From contig NZ_LR134117.1 of assembly GCF_900635445.1 (NCBI RefSeq), positions 1,364,001 through 1,428,000 on the forward strand: a stretch of DNA of 64,000 nucleotides, read 5' to 3'. The DNA is from Serratia odorifera. Its GTDB lineage: Bacteria; Pseudomonadota; Gammaproteobacteria; Enterobacterales; Enterobacteriaceae. The translations under genes were made by a program, and so were the position numbers. Positions 48,601 to 56,544 of this stretch are shown here, in pieces (position 1 is the first letter of the stretch; every line of letters starts with the position of its first letter). Below the pieces are notes generated by a model. It had not been told where the DNA came from. It did not search any database and saw nothing but the letters and a program-made list of their open reading frames with translations.

Positions 48601-48803
48601 GTTCGCCGGTATCTGCGGTTCCGTCTGCGGCATCCGTGGCGGCGCTGATGCCTGGCGGTGACATGTTCAACTTTGAGATCAATATCACCGACGCGGGCAA
48701 ATTGGATGAACAAAAGCTTGTCCAGCGCATCCGCGAAGAGTTCACCCTTGCCCAGCAGCAGACTGCACGGCGCAAGCGCTCGCAACTGACCGATCACGAA
48801 TAA
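45636..48803 (+). CDS. T: Tail tape-measure protein gpT
   Basis: At 1055 residues it is the largest gene of the prophage and sets tail length. The N-terminal 200 residues are strongly helical and rich in glutamine and lysine. Glycine-rich and hydrophobic segments follow (about residues 540-590 and 680-720) that may insert into the membrane during DNA delivery. A lysine/glutamine-rich stretch (about 860-900) and a conserved C-terminal EFTLAQQQTARRKRSQL end complete it. The start abuts the E' stop. Confidence 0.92.
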   Translation: MADRNLNIKVAFSALNNMSQPVNAARQSAAALASQIKQTQSNIKGLERQASSFDRLTAANKKTTDQLSQAKTQAREMAAAFGPLRQRSTEQVTALNQQRAAIRNLTAQQKTEQTQLNQLRTSFYRQGIAISSSSRATEQISQRTAQYNRQLTEQQRRLNAVNQAQARYSRTKETGEKMMSGGMKTAAVGAATLAPVAAAVKSYSSLEDAMKGVAKQVNGLRDDGGNRTPQYEEMQRAIMDASEKLPMANGAVDFAALVEGGARMGVTDSNDPWAKQKTDLLSFASMAAKASVAFELPADQLSESLGKIAGLYKIPTKNIEQLGDAINYLDDNAKSKGADIIDVLQRVGGLASQLDYKQAAALGSTFLTLGTPAEVAASATNAMVRELSIATVQGKNFMEGLDALGLSAEKVQKSMSMDAMGTIISVLEASKNLAPDKQVANLTQIFGKEFGDDAQKLANNLPELRRQIELTQGAAAKGSMQRESDINKSSLSAQWQMTKTGAANAFSSAGETLRDPLMDIMLTTSKVVGSVRRWVEANPVLVGSIMKVTAAIDALLTVVGVLMLSIGAVLGPMALVRLSFTALAGSGGVTPLIGSFGKLSGALRGLIPSFSGVGRSIKDWPALFRSATSAISQFSKQALGGLNTSLAALSRGAVATGQGLFTLFTKPMTAIAWLGNGLKALATSGFGTLLNVGRTVMMALGGGLSLLLSPVGILVMALAAAAIAVIKFWEPIKAFFTGFYTGLMSGLQPLTTAFSTAFAPLSPIFDSIGNAIGSVWEWFTKLFEPIKFSSEALASCTSAGETFGKVVGSALSALTPIIEGIARGIGWVLEKLGAIPDATKAAQQAAESMHKDPVVWEWDPQQKKMVKKGWNWSPKNDQQKKTDEKQQQAIDQQKKQESLLGSLKGPANIAPKMSGSLDKIASNTAEKKDGPGEIVFKNKQPYIPIRGGYAEPVQQAKRQVPSLTAWMQQQAGALVSSVLPYSVQQPAARSPVSAVPSAASVAALMPGGDMFNFEINITDAGKLDEQKLVQRIREEFTLAQQQTARRKRSQLTDHE

Positions 48804-48813
48804 GGGTACCAGT

Positions 48814-49263
48814 ATGATGATGATCCTTGGCATGTTCCCGTTTGCGCTGCAAACCACGCCTTACCAAACAGCGAACCAGGCCAACACATGGCGGCATGTC
48901 AAAAACGATCGCGTAGGGAAGTCCCCGCGCTATCAGTACATCGGCCCGGACGAAGAGCCGATCACGCTCTCCGGTACGTTATACCCGGAAATCAGCGGCG
49001 GCGACGTGTCGCTAACCACGCTGGAAACGATGGCGTATACCGGCAGAGCCTGGCCCCTGATTGAGGGCACCGGCAAGATTTACGGCATGTATGTGATCGA
49101 CGGTTTAACCCAGAATCGCACTGAGTTTTTTCAAGATGGTAAAGCGCGGAAAATTGATTTTACCCTCAGCCTGAAAAAGGTCAGCGAGGATATACGGGAA
49201 AAGCTGGCGGAAATCACCAATGACGATGTGCTGTCTATGGTCAAAGCGGGGGTAAATTTCTAG
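48814..49263 (+). CDS. U: Tail protein gpU
   Basis: A 149-residue protein of the P2 gpU family (MMMILGMFPFALQTTPYQ). The segments SWRH-like TWRHVKNDRVG, GPDEEPITLSGTLYPE and WPLIEGTGKIYGMYVID are highly similar to P2. In P2, D follows on the same strand; here U is the last gene of its operon and is convergent with G. Confidence 0.93.
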   Translation: MMMILGMFPFALQTTPYQTANQANTWRHVKNDRVGKSPRYQYIGPDEEPITLSGTLYPEISGGDVSLTTLETMAYTGRAWPLIEGTGKIYGMYVIDGLTQNRTEFFQDGKARKIDFTLSLKKVSEDIREKLAEITNDDVLSMVKAGVNF

Positions 49264-49275
49264 CCTTGGACGTTC

Positions 49276-49309
49276 CGGCCAACACTATCATTTCCGGCAG
49301 TGTTGGCCG
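49276..49309. terminator. Hairpin after U
   Basis: CGGCCAACACT and AGTGTTGGCCG form a perfect eleven-base stem with a twelve-base loop, 13 bases after the U stop. No T tract follows, so termination is inferred from position between two convergent operons. Confidence 0.5.
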
Positions 49310-49315
49310 ATGTGC

Positions 49316-49347
49316 ATCGAGCACCGTCATTTTTAACCGTGCTGCAG
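49316..49347 (-). repeat. 32-base direct repeat, copy 1 (after G)
   Basis: Identical at 31 of 32 positions to 54153-54184, in the same orientation. It follows the end of the V-G operon on the minus strand. Part of it (49320-49330) also pairs with 49359-49369 (AGCACCGTCAT/ATGACGGTGCT, eleven bases). Its role as an operon-end element is inferred from both locations. Confidence 0.7.
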
Positions 49348-49381
49348 CCCGATCATTTATGACGGTGCTGCCTGGCAGCTA

Positions 49382-50002
49382 TCAGGCCTCCGGCTTTTCC
49401 GGCCAGTTAATATCTGGCGCTGTGGAAATATCCACCCGGCTAAGCAACACGCTATACGTTTCCCACGCGGTAAGCCTTGCCTTCTCTTCTTCCGTTGCCA
49501 TACCCAGCTTGACAGCTTTCTCCAGCGGTGCGATGGCATTTGCAGCTTCCTGCTGGCGCGCTGCCAGTTCTTGCTGAGCCACATTTACAGCAGCCTGGTG
49601 CTGCGCGTCGGTATCCGTTACCCATTGTTCACCATCCCATTTGTCGAAAGGCGTCAACGGCTCCAGCAAAGTAACACCTTGCGGTAGCACACCAATGGCC
49701 GTGACCGTTTGCGGGACACCGGTAGCGGTGTTGTATACCACCTCACCGCGAAAATCCGGCAAACTTTCCCATTGGGTACCGTCGACACTGCGTACCAACG
49801 CAAAACTGGCCTTGGGTAATGCCGGCTTATCTGCGAAGCTCAACGCAGGCAGGCCAACCCCTTCGGGTAAATATTCCATTGATGCCTGTTGATATTCACG
49901 CTGCTCTGGTTCAATGCTGTAAACGTTCAGCCAACCAGCCTCAACAGCCAAACCTTGATCATTCAGTACTGCGGTAGGTAATTCGGTACTGTATTTACTC
50001 AT
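49382..50002 (-). CDS. G: Tail fibre assembly protein gpG
   Basis: A 206-residue chaperone needed to fold and attach the H fibre. The central segment LTPFDKWDGEQWVTDTDAQ is the family signature, followed by a helical region and the end DINWPEKPEA. Its start codon overlaps the H stop, indicating translational coupling. It is the last gene of the V-W-J-I-H-G operon. Confidence 0.92.
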   Translation of the reverse strand: MSKYSTELPTAVLNDQGLAVEAGWLNVYSIEPEQREYQQASMEYLPEGVGLPALSFADKPALPKASFALVRSVDGTQWESLPDFRGEVVYNTATGVPQTVTAIGVLPQGVTLLEPLTPFDKWDGEQWVTDTDAQHQAAVNVAQQELAARQQEAANAIAPLEKAVKLGMATEEEKARLTAWETYSVLLSRVDISTAPDINWPEKPEA

Positions 50003-51508
50003 TATGCTGCTCTCACGATGTAGTTAAAGGCAATATTGCGGGGGCGTGTAACACTGAAAAAATTATAAGTCGGGGTGGCCGGGTTTATCTGAACCCCTGT
50101 AGAAGCATACCGCGCAACGATGCCGGGATAGTCTGCTGCGTTAACTGCATCACTGCCGTAATTGATAGAAGATCCATTGGCCAGATAGGAAATATCGCCC
50201 CCATCCGTATTATCATCTTTGCCCCCAACGAGAGTCCCTGCTTGCCAGCTCAGTAATTGGCGACCGACATCGACCCTTTTCCCATCATCCCAGCCGCGAA
50301 TAAACTCGCCGCGCAGATCAGGCAACTTGCCATCGGGATAAGCAACCGCCAACAAGGGGTATTTAGCCTTATCAAAAGTTGCGCCATTGCACTTAAGCCA
50401 GCCGGTGGGTGCTGTGGCTGTCGGCCAGGGTTGAGGAATACCAATAGGGGCATCCGCTCTTGTTATCGCACCAACATCAGTCGCGGTGGGTTTGTACGCA
50501 TCGGTATAGACGCGATTCCATTTAATACCGTTTGCCTGGATATTCGAACTCCCCACCCACGCAGCACCGGCATTGCTGACAGCAGCGTAGGCTGTCGAAG
50601 GGCCACCATCACAAGGCAAACTGATTACACCCGCAACGCCCGTTGTAGGGGCGTTTGCTGAGGTATTATTAACGCGGTAAATTTCGCCAACGTTGTTATA
50701 GGCATCAACTTTATGGTTCGACCCGCCCCCCTAAGCCAAAAGCCCCCACCTGCATGACATTACCGCCAGCGACACCCACATTCTTAGTCGCCGCCGTTCC
50801 CAGTTCTAAAGCACCACGCGCATCACTCTTGTTTTTCAGGTCTGAGAGGTTATTAGTGATTTTTAATGCTGCGTCACTGACGGCTTTCACCGCTTTCGGC
50901 GTAGCCGCCAGCGTTTCACTGGTGCTATTGGCGTCATTGCTCAACTGCACAAAACCTTTTTCTTTCAGCGTGGCATTCGGGTGGTTGCGTGACTCGGCGT
51001 GTTCTTTAATCGCCTCATCGACGTAGGTTTTCACTTCAATGATCGCATCATCAACATACTGGCGGGTTGCCAGTACCACGGACGGATCAATCTTGAGCGT
51101 TATCGCCTGGGTGCTGCTAACAATCAGAATGACGCGGATCACCTGCACCCGCCCGCTGCCTTCCTGCAACAGTGGCTTGTAGGTTTCTGCACAGTTGGCG
51201 ATAGCAATTAAATCGCCCGCGCTGTCAAACAGACCAATCTCACGGATCCACCACCCGCCCACGTCTTCCGGGATCACCTGTTCAGTAATAATCTGGTTGG
51301 TGTTCACGGGGTCAATGGTCAGTGTGTTAAGCGGTGCCCGGCGCAGCTCATGCACTAATGCCGTTTGCGCGGGGTTGGGTGTCGGCAGTGCGCCGTTGCC
51401 ATCGCCTACCGCCATCTGAGTGATTTCAACCTGCTCACCTAATGCCGTGGCGTTTGCCAGCTTTGCGGCCCCGATATTGGTCAGCAGGGCATAATATTTA
51501 GTTGCCAC
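50002..51508 (-). CDS. H: Tail fibre protein gpH (frameshifted in this sequence)
   Basis: The N-terminal 150 residues (MATKYYALLTNIGAAKLANA, GWWIREIGLFDSAGDLI) are the conserved baseplate-attachment domain. The C-terminal part has repeat-like segments, then GWLKCNGATFDKAKYPLLAVAYPDGKLPDLRGEF, a collar-type domain, and a tip that binds host receptors. An extra base in the six-C run at 50726-50731 breaks the frame; five restores GLGGGSNHKVDAYNNVGEIY. The corrected length is 501 residues. Confidence 0.93.
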
Positions 51509-52114
51509 TTGTTGTGATCTCCACGGTATCTATCAAATGAATCGCACTGCCCACATATTCCGCACCGCCCACAGCGATGGTTTCAGGGAAGTAGGGGTAC
51601 ACGGTTAGCGTGTCGCCCAGGTAAGTGGACGCACCAACATAAAAAGGACCGGTAGTCTGTAAGTGCAGGCTCATGCCCAGCATGTGACGGCTACACGGCT
51701 TAACATCGGCAATCAGCCGCTCAAGTTCCTGGTAGGTTTCTTCGCTGATCCCTTCATCTTCAACGCAATATCCAGCGTGAACGTGCCGGGAGCGGTGTCG
51801 ATGTTCCACCACTCATTAACCCGGATGAAATAGCCGAACGGCTCCACCACACGCCTCATGGCTCCAGTGGTACCTTTGTGCTTGTGCAAATAAAACGCAT
51901 CCTCTATCGCCTTACGCTTCGTCGCCTGGGGCCAATTCTCATCCCAGCGATCGACAGAGAACGCCCACGCCAGGTAGGGCAGCAGATCAACCGGGCAGGT
52001 GGTCGGATCCCAGAGCTGGCGCAGAGGTACCCGCACTTCGCCAAGTGTTGCGCAGACGCGGGCGGCGATACGTTCAAGACGTGAAGCACTCGGCGGCAGA
52101 AGGGTTTTACTCAT
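51498..52114 (-). CDS. I: Baseplate protein gpI (frameshifted in this sequence)
   Basis: A P2 gpI-family baseplate protein. It starts MSKTLLPPSASRLERIAARV with the signature LRQLWDPTTCPVDLLPYLAWAFSVDRWDE split over the first 60 residues. One base appears to be missing near 51759-51760; adding it gives DIALKDEGISEETYQELERLI and 205 residues. Its last codons overlap H and its first overlap J. Confidence 0.92.
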
Positions 52115-53018
52115 CGTAGCCCCCCACCGTTATGGTGTAGCCGGTGCAGTGAGAAGCCTGCGTATCATTAAGCACGATATCCGCCACAGGCTGCGCCAAT
52201 TCCACCCTCTGCACCCCTTCAACATGCAGCGCGGCATAAATGGCAGACAAACGGATATCACGTCCCAGACGACGCTGATCGGCAATGTACGCCTGTAATT
52301 TCTGTTCAGATGCCTGCCGCACCGGCTCAGACTCTGGCCCCGGATAAATATACAGCGTGGCGTCAATCGCATAGGGTACGATCTCCGCCGCCTGCACTGT
52401 CACGCGGTCGGCAACCGGGCGCACCTCTTCGCCATTCAGCGCGCTGGCAACAATATCGATCAGCGCCTGGCTGGCGGTGCCGTCCCCTTCGCGGGAAAGC
52501 ACGGAAACAGTGACGCAAGCAGGCGTTGGGCTGACGGCAGAAACGTCAGCAACGCGCCCATCCGCAGACAGGCCAAAAAACTCATAGGCTGCCGTTGGCC
52601 CGGCGACGCTCAGCCCTTCAAATGCCTGCGGGGTGCGAACACGCAGATCGGCATCAGACTCCATCACGGCGGGAGCAGGGGGTACAACGCTGGTATCTTC
52701 CGGCGTGATGGTCAGGCGTTCCACATTGAAGTTTGCCGCCAATTGATCCAAATCACTGCCCACGGAATAGGCTACCATCACCGCCCGCGCCGCTTCGTTC
52801 ACGCGCTGGCGTAGCAGTAACTCGCGGTAGCAGTTTTCTTCCAGCAGCAGGGTGATCGGCTCAGATTCCAGTGAAAGGGTGCGGGCAATGGCTTCCTGCT
52901 CATCCTCTGGATAAAGGGCAATGAACGCCGCTTTCCGCTCGTTAAACAGCGTTTCAAAGTCCAACGGCTCAACCACCACCGGTGGCGGCAGTTGAGAAAG
53001 GTCAATGGTTCCGCTCAT
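52107..53018 (-). CDS. J: Baseplate assembly protein gpJ
   Basis: A 303-residue gpJ family protein, a wedge component of the contractile baseplate (T4 gp6 type). The family stretch YVADQRR-like YIADQRRLGRDIRLSAIYAAL and the RVELAQPVADIVL end are visible. It overlaps W and I by a few bases, consistent with a tightly coupled operon. Confidence 0.93.
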   Translation of the reverse strand: MSGTIDLSQLPPPVVVEPLDFETLFNERKAAFIALYPEDEQEAIARTLSLESEPITLLLEENCYRELLLRQRVNEAARAVMVAYSVGSDLDQLAANFNVERLTITPEDTSVVPPAPAVMESDADLRVRTPQAFEGLSVAGPTAAYEFFGLSADGRVADVSAVSPTPACVTVSVLSREGDGTASQALIDIVASALNGEEVRPVADRVTVQAAEIVPYAIDATLYIYPGPESEPVRQASEQKLQAYIADQRRLGRDIRLSAIYAALHVEGVQRVELAQPVADIVLNDTQASHCTGYTITVGGYDE

Positions 53019-53380
53019 GCCTGCACCTGCCTGCCGATCGTTACATCTGCGGTAAAAAGTGATTGTGTATCGGTACGGCTGGCTTTGATGGTGGCAACCA
53101 TCTTCCCCGTGCCGGTTTCCGTCAGCTCGATATTGGTCAGCGAGATCCGCGGCTCCCAGAGGAACAGCGCGCTGTATATCGCGGACATAATGCGAAGACG
53201 CGTTACAGCATTACCTGGCTGATCAATCAGGTTATTGAGCTGCGAACCATAAGCGCGGCGCATGACGCGCGAACCCACCGGCGTTAATAAAATGTCACTG
53301 ATGGACTGAGTAATATGCTTGTTATCGGTAAGCACTTTGCCGGTCTCGGCATTCATACCGCTGTATCTTGCACTGGTCAT
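53015..53380 (-). CDS. W: Baseplate wedge protein gpW
   Basis: A 121-residue protein of the T4 gp25-like lysozyme-fold family. The diagnostic segment is SISDILLTPVGSRVMRRAYG, followed by RLRIMSAIYSALFLWEPRI. It overlaps V and J by four bases at each end. Confidence 0.94.
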   Translation of the reverse strand: MTSARYSGMNAETGKVLTDNKHITQSISDILLTPVGSRVMRRAYGSQLNNLIDQPGNAVTRLRIMSAIYSALFLWEPRISLTNIELTETGTGKMVATIKASRTDTQSLFTADVTIGRQVQA

Positions 53381-54012
53381 TTAGTGCCATCCGTCCAACC
53401 GCCGCCACGTTCAACACCACCATGACCGTGGTCATCAACCTGCACCCCGTTTGATTTGAATGTGCCACCGCTATGCTCAACGTTGCCGGTCATCTTGCCG
53501 CCTTGTTTCATCTCAAACGTGGCGCAAGAAAGTTTTTTAGTGCAGATCACTTCCGGCGTATCAAGGGTGATTGAAGCTGTTGCCGTACAGGTTATTTCTG
53601 GCGCAGTCGCTGCGATGGACTCAGATGCTTCAACGGTTGCACTTTTTACCCCGGTAGCGGCCAAAGCGCCGGTTTCCGGGTCGTAGGAGACTAGCGCGCC
53701 GTCAGGGTGCTTTGTCACACTGGATGTTTCGCCATGGTCTGGCGGCTTGGCGCTGTCACTGTACAAACTGCCCATGATGACGGCATTTTCCAGATCACCA
53801 CAGGGGGCAAAAAGTAACACCTGTTCGCCTGGCGTTGGTGCCCACCATGTAACAGCCGTTCCGGCGCGCATTGCCGCCCAGCGGATCCAGTCGGTTGTGT
53901 TTTCCCCCGTTGAGACTCGCGCAACTGGCGGCTCAGCAGCAAGATCAACATCCGTCACCGTACCAATGCGGACGAGGTTACAGATCAGGCGATAGAGTTC
54001 ATTCAGGTTCAT
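53377..54012 (-). CDS. V: Baseplate spike protein gpV
   Basis: A 211-residue central spike that pierces the cell surface. The N-terminal OB fold (TVTDVDLAAEPPVARVSTG) is followed by a beta-helix rich in repeated EIT/ESI turns. The tip has the iron-binding His-X-His in DDHGHGGVERGGG. It is the first gene of V-W-J-I-H-G, controlled from the site at 54081. Confidence 0.95.
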   Translation of the reverse strand: MNLNELYRLICNLVRIGTVTDVDLAAEPPVARVSTGENTTDWIRWAAMRAGTAVTWWAPTPGEQVLLFAPCGDLENAVIMGSLYSDSAKPPDHGETSSVTKHPDGALVSYDPETGALAATGVKSATVEASESIAATAPEITCTATASITLDTPEVICTKKLSCATFEMKQGGKMTGNVEHSGGTFKSNGVQVDDHGHGGVERGGGWTDGTK

Positions 54013-54080
54013 AAGCTGGCTGCGTCAGTAAATTTACAGCCAGTTTCATGATCCACGCGCGCGCAAGCAACGCGCGGCAG

Positions 54081-54100
54081 TTGTCAGGGGTTGGTCACAA
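54081..54100 (-). promoter_or_regulatory. Ogr-type activator site of the V operon
   Basis: On the minus strand the sequence is TTGT-GACCAACCCCTG-ACAA, again a perfect dyad. Its centre is about 79 bases before the V start. A plausible -10, TAAATT, lies on the minus strand about 45 bases downstream. Confidence 0.75.
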
Positions 54101-54152
54101 TGGAGAGTGATACCGGCAGGCATTGGCACTTATGACAGTGGCGGCCATACGT

Positions 54153-54184
54153 ATCGAGCACCGTCACTTTTAACCGTGCTGCAG
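54153..54184 (-). repeat. 32-base direct repeat, copy 2 (after S)
   Basis: Matches 49316-49347 with one C/T difference. It lies eight bases after the S stop on the minus strand, at the end of the O-to-S transcript, and contains AGCAC/GTGCT arms around a TTAAAA-containing loop. Confidence 0.7.
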
Positions 54185-54191
54185 GAAAGGT

Positions 54192-54824
54192 TCAGGGTTG
54201 CAGAGAATTAACAACGGCGTCCGCCAGCCAATCAAGATCGCTTTCCGTCATCCCCAGCAGTTCACGTACCGGGTAGCGCGCGCGGGCACCTGGGGCCACG
54301 GTATCAACCTCACCATATTGGTGAACGCTGGCGATCTCCGCTGTATGACCTTTGTAACCAACAACGGCGGCGCTGGCGGTACCGTAGGCTTTGAGAAAAC
54401 GGGCGGTGCGCAGGCGGCGGAACATCTTTTCTTTGCGGGTGGTGGTGCGCTTGGTCTGGTTGAGATGGATCTCAATGTAGCGCTGAATGTCACGCTTGTA
54501 AAAAGTGCGCACCCCGCCCTTTTCAACATCGTAACCGGTGATGGCGCGCTGCTCGCCCCGCCCGGTGGTTCGCCAGTTACTCAGCTCGCGCGTTTCATCA
54601 TTCCAAAGGAATTTTACACCGCCCTGGCTGCGGAGAGTTTTACGGCGGCGCGCGGCATAGCTCTCACCGCTGGGATTCTTCTGGCTGTTGATACGCTGCT
54701 GCTGACGCTTACGCAGGCCAATAGCCACCTCACGCGTGAGCTTACGGCGCTGACCCGGTGCAAGCTGCGCCGCCACAGTGGCAAGATACTCATCAAGGAC
54801 GTGAAACAGCGGATCAACGTTCAT
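54192..54824 (-). CDS. S: Tail completion protein gpS
   Basis: A 210-residue gpS/virion morphogenesis family protein. The conserved segments are RKLTREVAIGLRKRQQQRI and GGVKFLWNDETRELSNWR. It is basic and acts with R to complete the tail top for head joining. It directly follows R with no gap and is the end of the O-S transcript. Confidence 0.92.
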   Translation of the reverse strand: MNVDPLFHVLDEYLATVAAQLAPGQRRKLTREVAIGLRKRQQQRINSQKNPSGESYAARRRKTLRSQGGVKFLWNDETRELSNWRTTGRGEQRAITGYDVEKGGVRTFYKRDIQRYIEIHLNQTKRTTTRKEKMFRRLRTARFLKAYGTASAAVVGYKGHTAEIASVHQYGEVDTVAPGARARYPVRELLGMTESDLDWLADAVVNSLQP

Positions 54825-55292
54825 TTAGTCCGTCCACGCTTCGCCGCTCACCTGATCGGTGAAGACCAGCGACCAAGCACCCAACTCCGGCCCCGGCATA
54901 GGATCAGCACGGTGAGAAATGACCGGCTTACCGTCTTCAACTTTAACCACTACCGCCTCACTGGCCTGGATCTTGATAAGCACGTCCATGGTGGAGTTAC
55001 TCAGGATATCCGCTTCAAAGGTAATGCCGTCGCGGGCGCGGTCAGGGTTGAATAACAGTTCCGGCTGATACAAACGCGCCCACGCCAAAATGGGCAGGCT
55101 GAGGGAATCCAGCGGCTCCGGGTAATCCATTGCCAGCACTTCAATGGTGTATTCGTATTCAAACGAGGCAGAGCGCTGCCCGGTGCTGACCATGCGCCCC
55201 TTCTGAACGTACACCGCCAGATTGTCAGGATTATCACGCAACCACGGCACCGCCTGGCTGATATGTTGGCGCAGCAGGTCAGGTTTAAGCAT
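54825..55292 (-). CDS. R: Tail completion protein gpR
   Basis: A 155-residue gpR family protein (MLKPDLLRQHISQAVPWL, DNLAVYVQKGRM). It acts with S. The family position between the lysis genes and S is conserved. Confidence 0.92.
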   Translation of the reverse strand: MLKPDLLRQHISQAVPWLRDNPDNLAVYVQKGRMVSTGQRSASFEYEYTIEVLAMDYPEPLDSLSLPILAWARLYQPELLFNPDRARDGITFEADILSNSTMDVLIKIQASEAVVVKVEDGKPVISHRADPMPGPELGAWSLVFTDQVSGEAWTD

Positions 55293-55349
55293 GTTACAGC
55301 CTCACGAAATAGCATTAACGCAGGCATCCACAGATACCTGCTGGAATGT

Positions 55350-55637
55350 TTATTCTTCGACAACGGCACCTTTCGGTAAGTCGACGACACCAAATACCGG
55401 GCACCCAGGGTGTCGCTCATCTTCCACAGCATCCAACACCGATTGAGTAAACCACTCAGTACGGGCGCACTTATCCGCTGCCTGGTAGTGGATCAGATAC
55501 TGATTCTCTCCATTAGCATATTGGGCGCGAGCCTGAACCTCGCCCCATTCATCACTAACGCGAATATTCACCAGTTGTGAGAGGCTAAACTCAAACTTCT
55601 GCGGTTCAGCCGCATATTGCATTTTCTTTTCCATCAT
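55350..55637 (-). CDS. Phage protein of unknown function between lysis genes and R
   Basis: A 95-residue soluble protein, overlapping the end of the Rz-like gene by four bases and ending 57 bases before R. The segment SLSQLVNIRVSDEWGEVQARAQY suggests a beta-rich fold. Similar small proteins are found at this point in other enterobacterial P2-like phages, but I know no function. Its place in the cluster suggests a tail or adsorption-related role. Confidence 0.65.
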   Translation of the reverse strand: MMEKKMQYAAEPQKFEFSLSQLVNIRVSDEWGEVQARAQYANGENQYLIHYQAADKCARTEWFTQSVLDAVEDERHPGCPVFGVVDLPKGAVVEE

Positions 55638-56158
55638 TTTTCCTTACCAATTGAATTATAAGCGGCTTCGCAAGTCAGCCCTCGGATCCTTGCCTGATCA
55701 GCAATTGCCGCCAGTTCTCCCGCTCGCTGGTCAGCGCGGCGGAACAACTCGGCAAGCAGCTCGCTGCCAGTGGTTCCTGTCGCGCTTCCGCTGGCAGTTG
55801 CGGCACGGCGGGCGCGTTCACTTGCTGCCAGTCTGGCGGCGAGCTTGGCGGCTTCACCGTGCAGCCCATCAGCAACAGCGCGGGCGCGGTCAGCATCAGC
55901 GACTGCCTCAGCAATCTGCCCCTCTGCCCTTTTCTCAATCGCATCAATTTCACCTTGTCGGCGCTGCTCTTCGGCGCGGGCGCGAGCCTGCCGCTTTGCC
56001 AGCGCGGTAGCGTCGTCAGCATCCCGCTGTTTCCATTTCAGCGCCCAGGTCGTATTAGCCTGGCGGGCACCAAACCACGAACCAGAAAGGAAGGCACTAC
56101 CCAGAATTAGCGTAACCAGAAGGCCGCGCCAGTGTCGCTTGAGCCAGCCCAGAATCAT
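55634..56158 (-). CDS. Rz-like inner-membrane spanin (LysB position)
   Basis: A 174-residue protein beginning MILGWLKRHWRGLLVTLI: one N-terminal signal-anchor (about residues 10-30), then a long charged coiled coil rich in Ala, Arg and Glu, ending in NSIGKEK. That is the layout of i-spanins such as Rz and of DUF2514 lysis proteins. Its ATG overlaps the endolysin stop (ATGA). It contains an Rz1-like gene in another frame. Confidence 0.8.
   Translation of the reverse strand: MILGWLKRHWRGLLVTLILGSAFLSGSWFGARQANTTWALKWKQRDADDATALAKRQARARAEEQRRQGEIDAIEKRAEGQIAEAVADADRARAVADGLHGEAAKLAARLAASERARRAATASGSATGTTGSELLAELFRRADQRAGELAAIADQARIRGLTCEAAYNSIGKEK
55675..55944 (-). CDS. Rz1-like outer-membrane lipoprotein nested in the Rz-like gene
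   Basis: In the shifted frame there is an 89-residue product starting MRLRKGQRGRLLRQ, with AAGGTG six bases before the ATG. The hydrophobic segment ends in the lipobox LLLMGC; the mature part begins CTVKPPSSPP and is proline-rich, as o-spanins are. Nested Rz/Rz1 pairs fuse inner and outer membranes at the last step of lysis. Confidence 0.75.
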   Translation of the reverse strand: MRLRKGQRGRLLRQSLMLTAPALLLMGCTVKPPSSPPDWQQVNAPAVPQLPAEARQEPLAASCLPSCSAALTSERENWRQLLIRQGSEG

Positions 56159-56544
56159 GCAGGATAAGCCGCATAAGGTAGCTGGAAGTGCGGGCCGTCT
56201 TTCAGGGTTTTCCAGTCGCCGCCCCACTCAACGGGAATATTCAGCTCTTTGCCCGCCTGTTTGAAGGCTTCGGAAATCTGTTGATAATATTTCCAGTCCC
56301 ATGAGCCTGCCGGAGTGGGATACGCAAACACATCAACCGCATGGCCTGAAATATGCCTGCTGTTCATCGTCTGGCTTTTCCCCTCGGCAACAAGCTGTTT
56401 TTGTCGCTCTACAGAGCGCAGCCCTTCGGTGATACCAAAATCAACAGCAGACAGATGAAGGGCACGGCGGACAACTTTCACAAGGTCAGCGTTAACACCT
56501 TTAAGGTTATTTCCACTTCTCTGACTGAATTTAAATTCACTCAT
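56155..56544 (-). CDS. M15-family peptidase endolysin
   Basis: A 129-residue endopeptidase starting MSEFKFSQRSGNNLKGV. It has the zinc-ligand pattern SRHISGHAVDVFAY (HxxxxxxD) and the final histidine in GPHFQLPY, the VanY/L-alanyl-D-glutamate peptidase type. It replaces the glycosidase K of P2. It overlaps the holin by eight bases. Confidence 0.9.
   Translation of the reverse strand: MSEFKFSQRSGNNLKGVNADLVKVVRRALHLSAVDFGITEGLRSVERQKQLVAEGKSQTMNSRHISGHAVDVFAYPTPAGSWDWKYYQQISEAFKQAGKELNIPVEWGGDWKTLKDGPHFQLPYAAYPA

Noticed and set aside
49264..51508. Invertible tail-fibre cassette (Gin/Cin type)
   Set aside because: No serine recombinase, no crossover-site inverted repeats around H-G and no alternative fibre ends were found. 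The inverted block is FI-U instead.
54198..55055. 285-codon plus-strand open frame across S and R
   Set aside because: Shadow of two overlapping minus-strand tail genes with conserved sequences.
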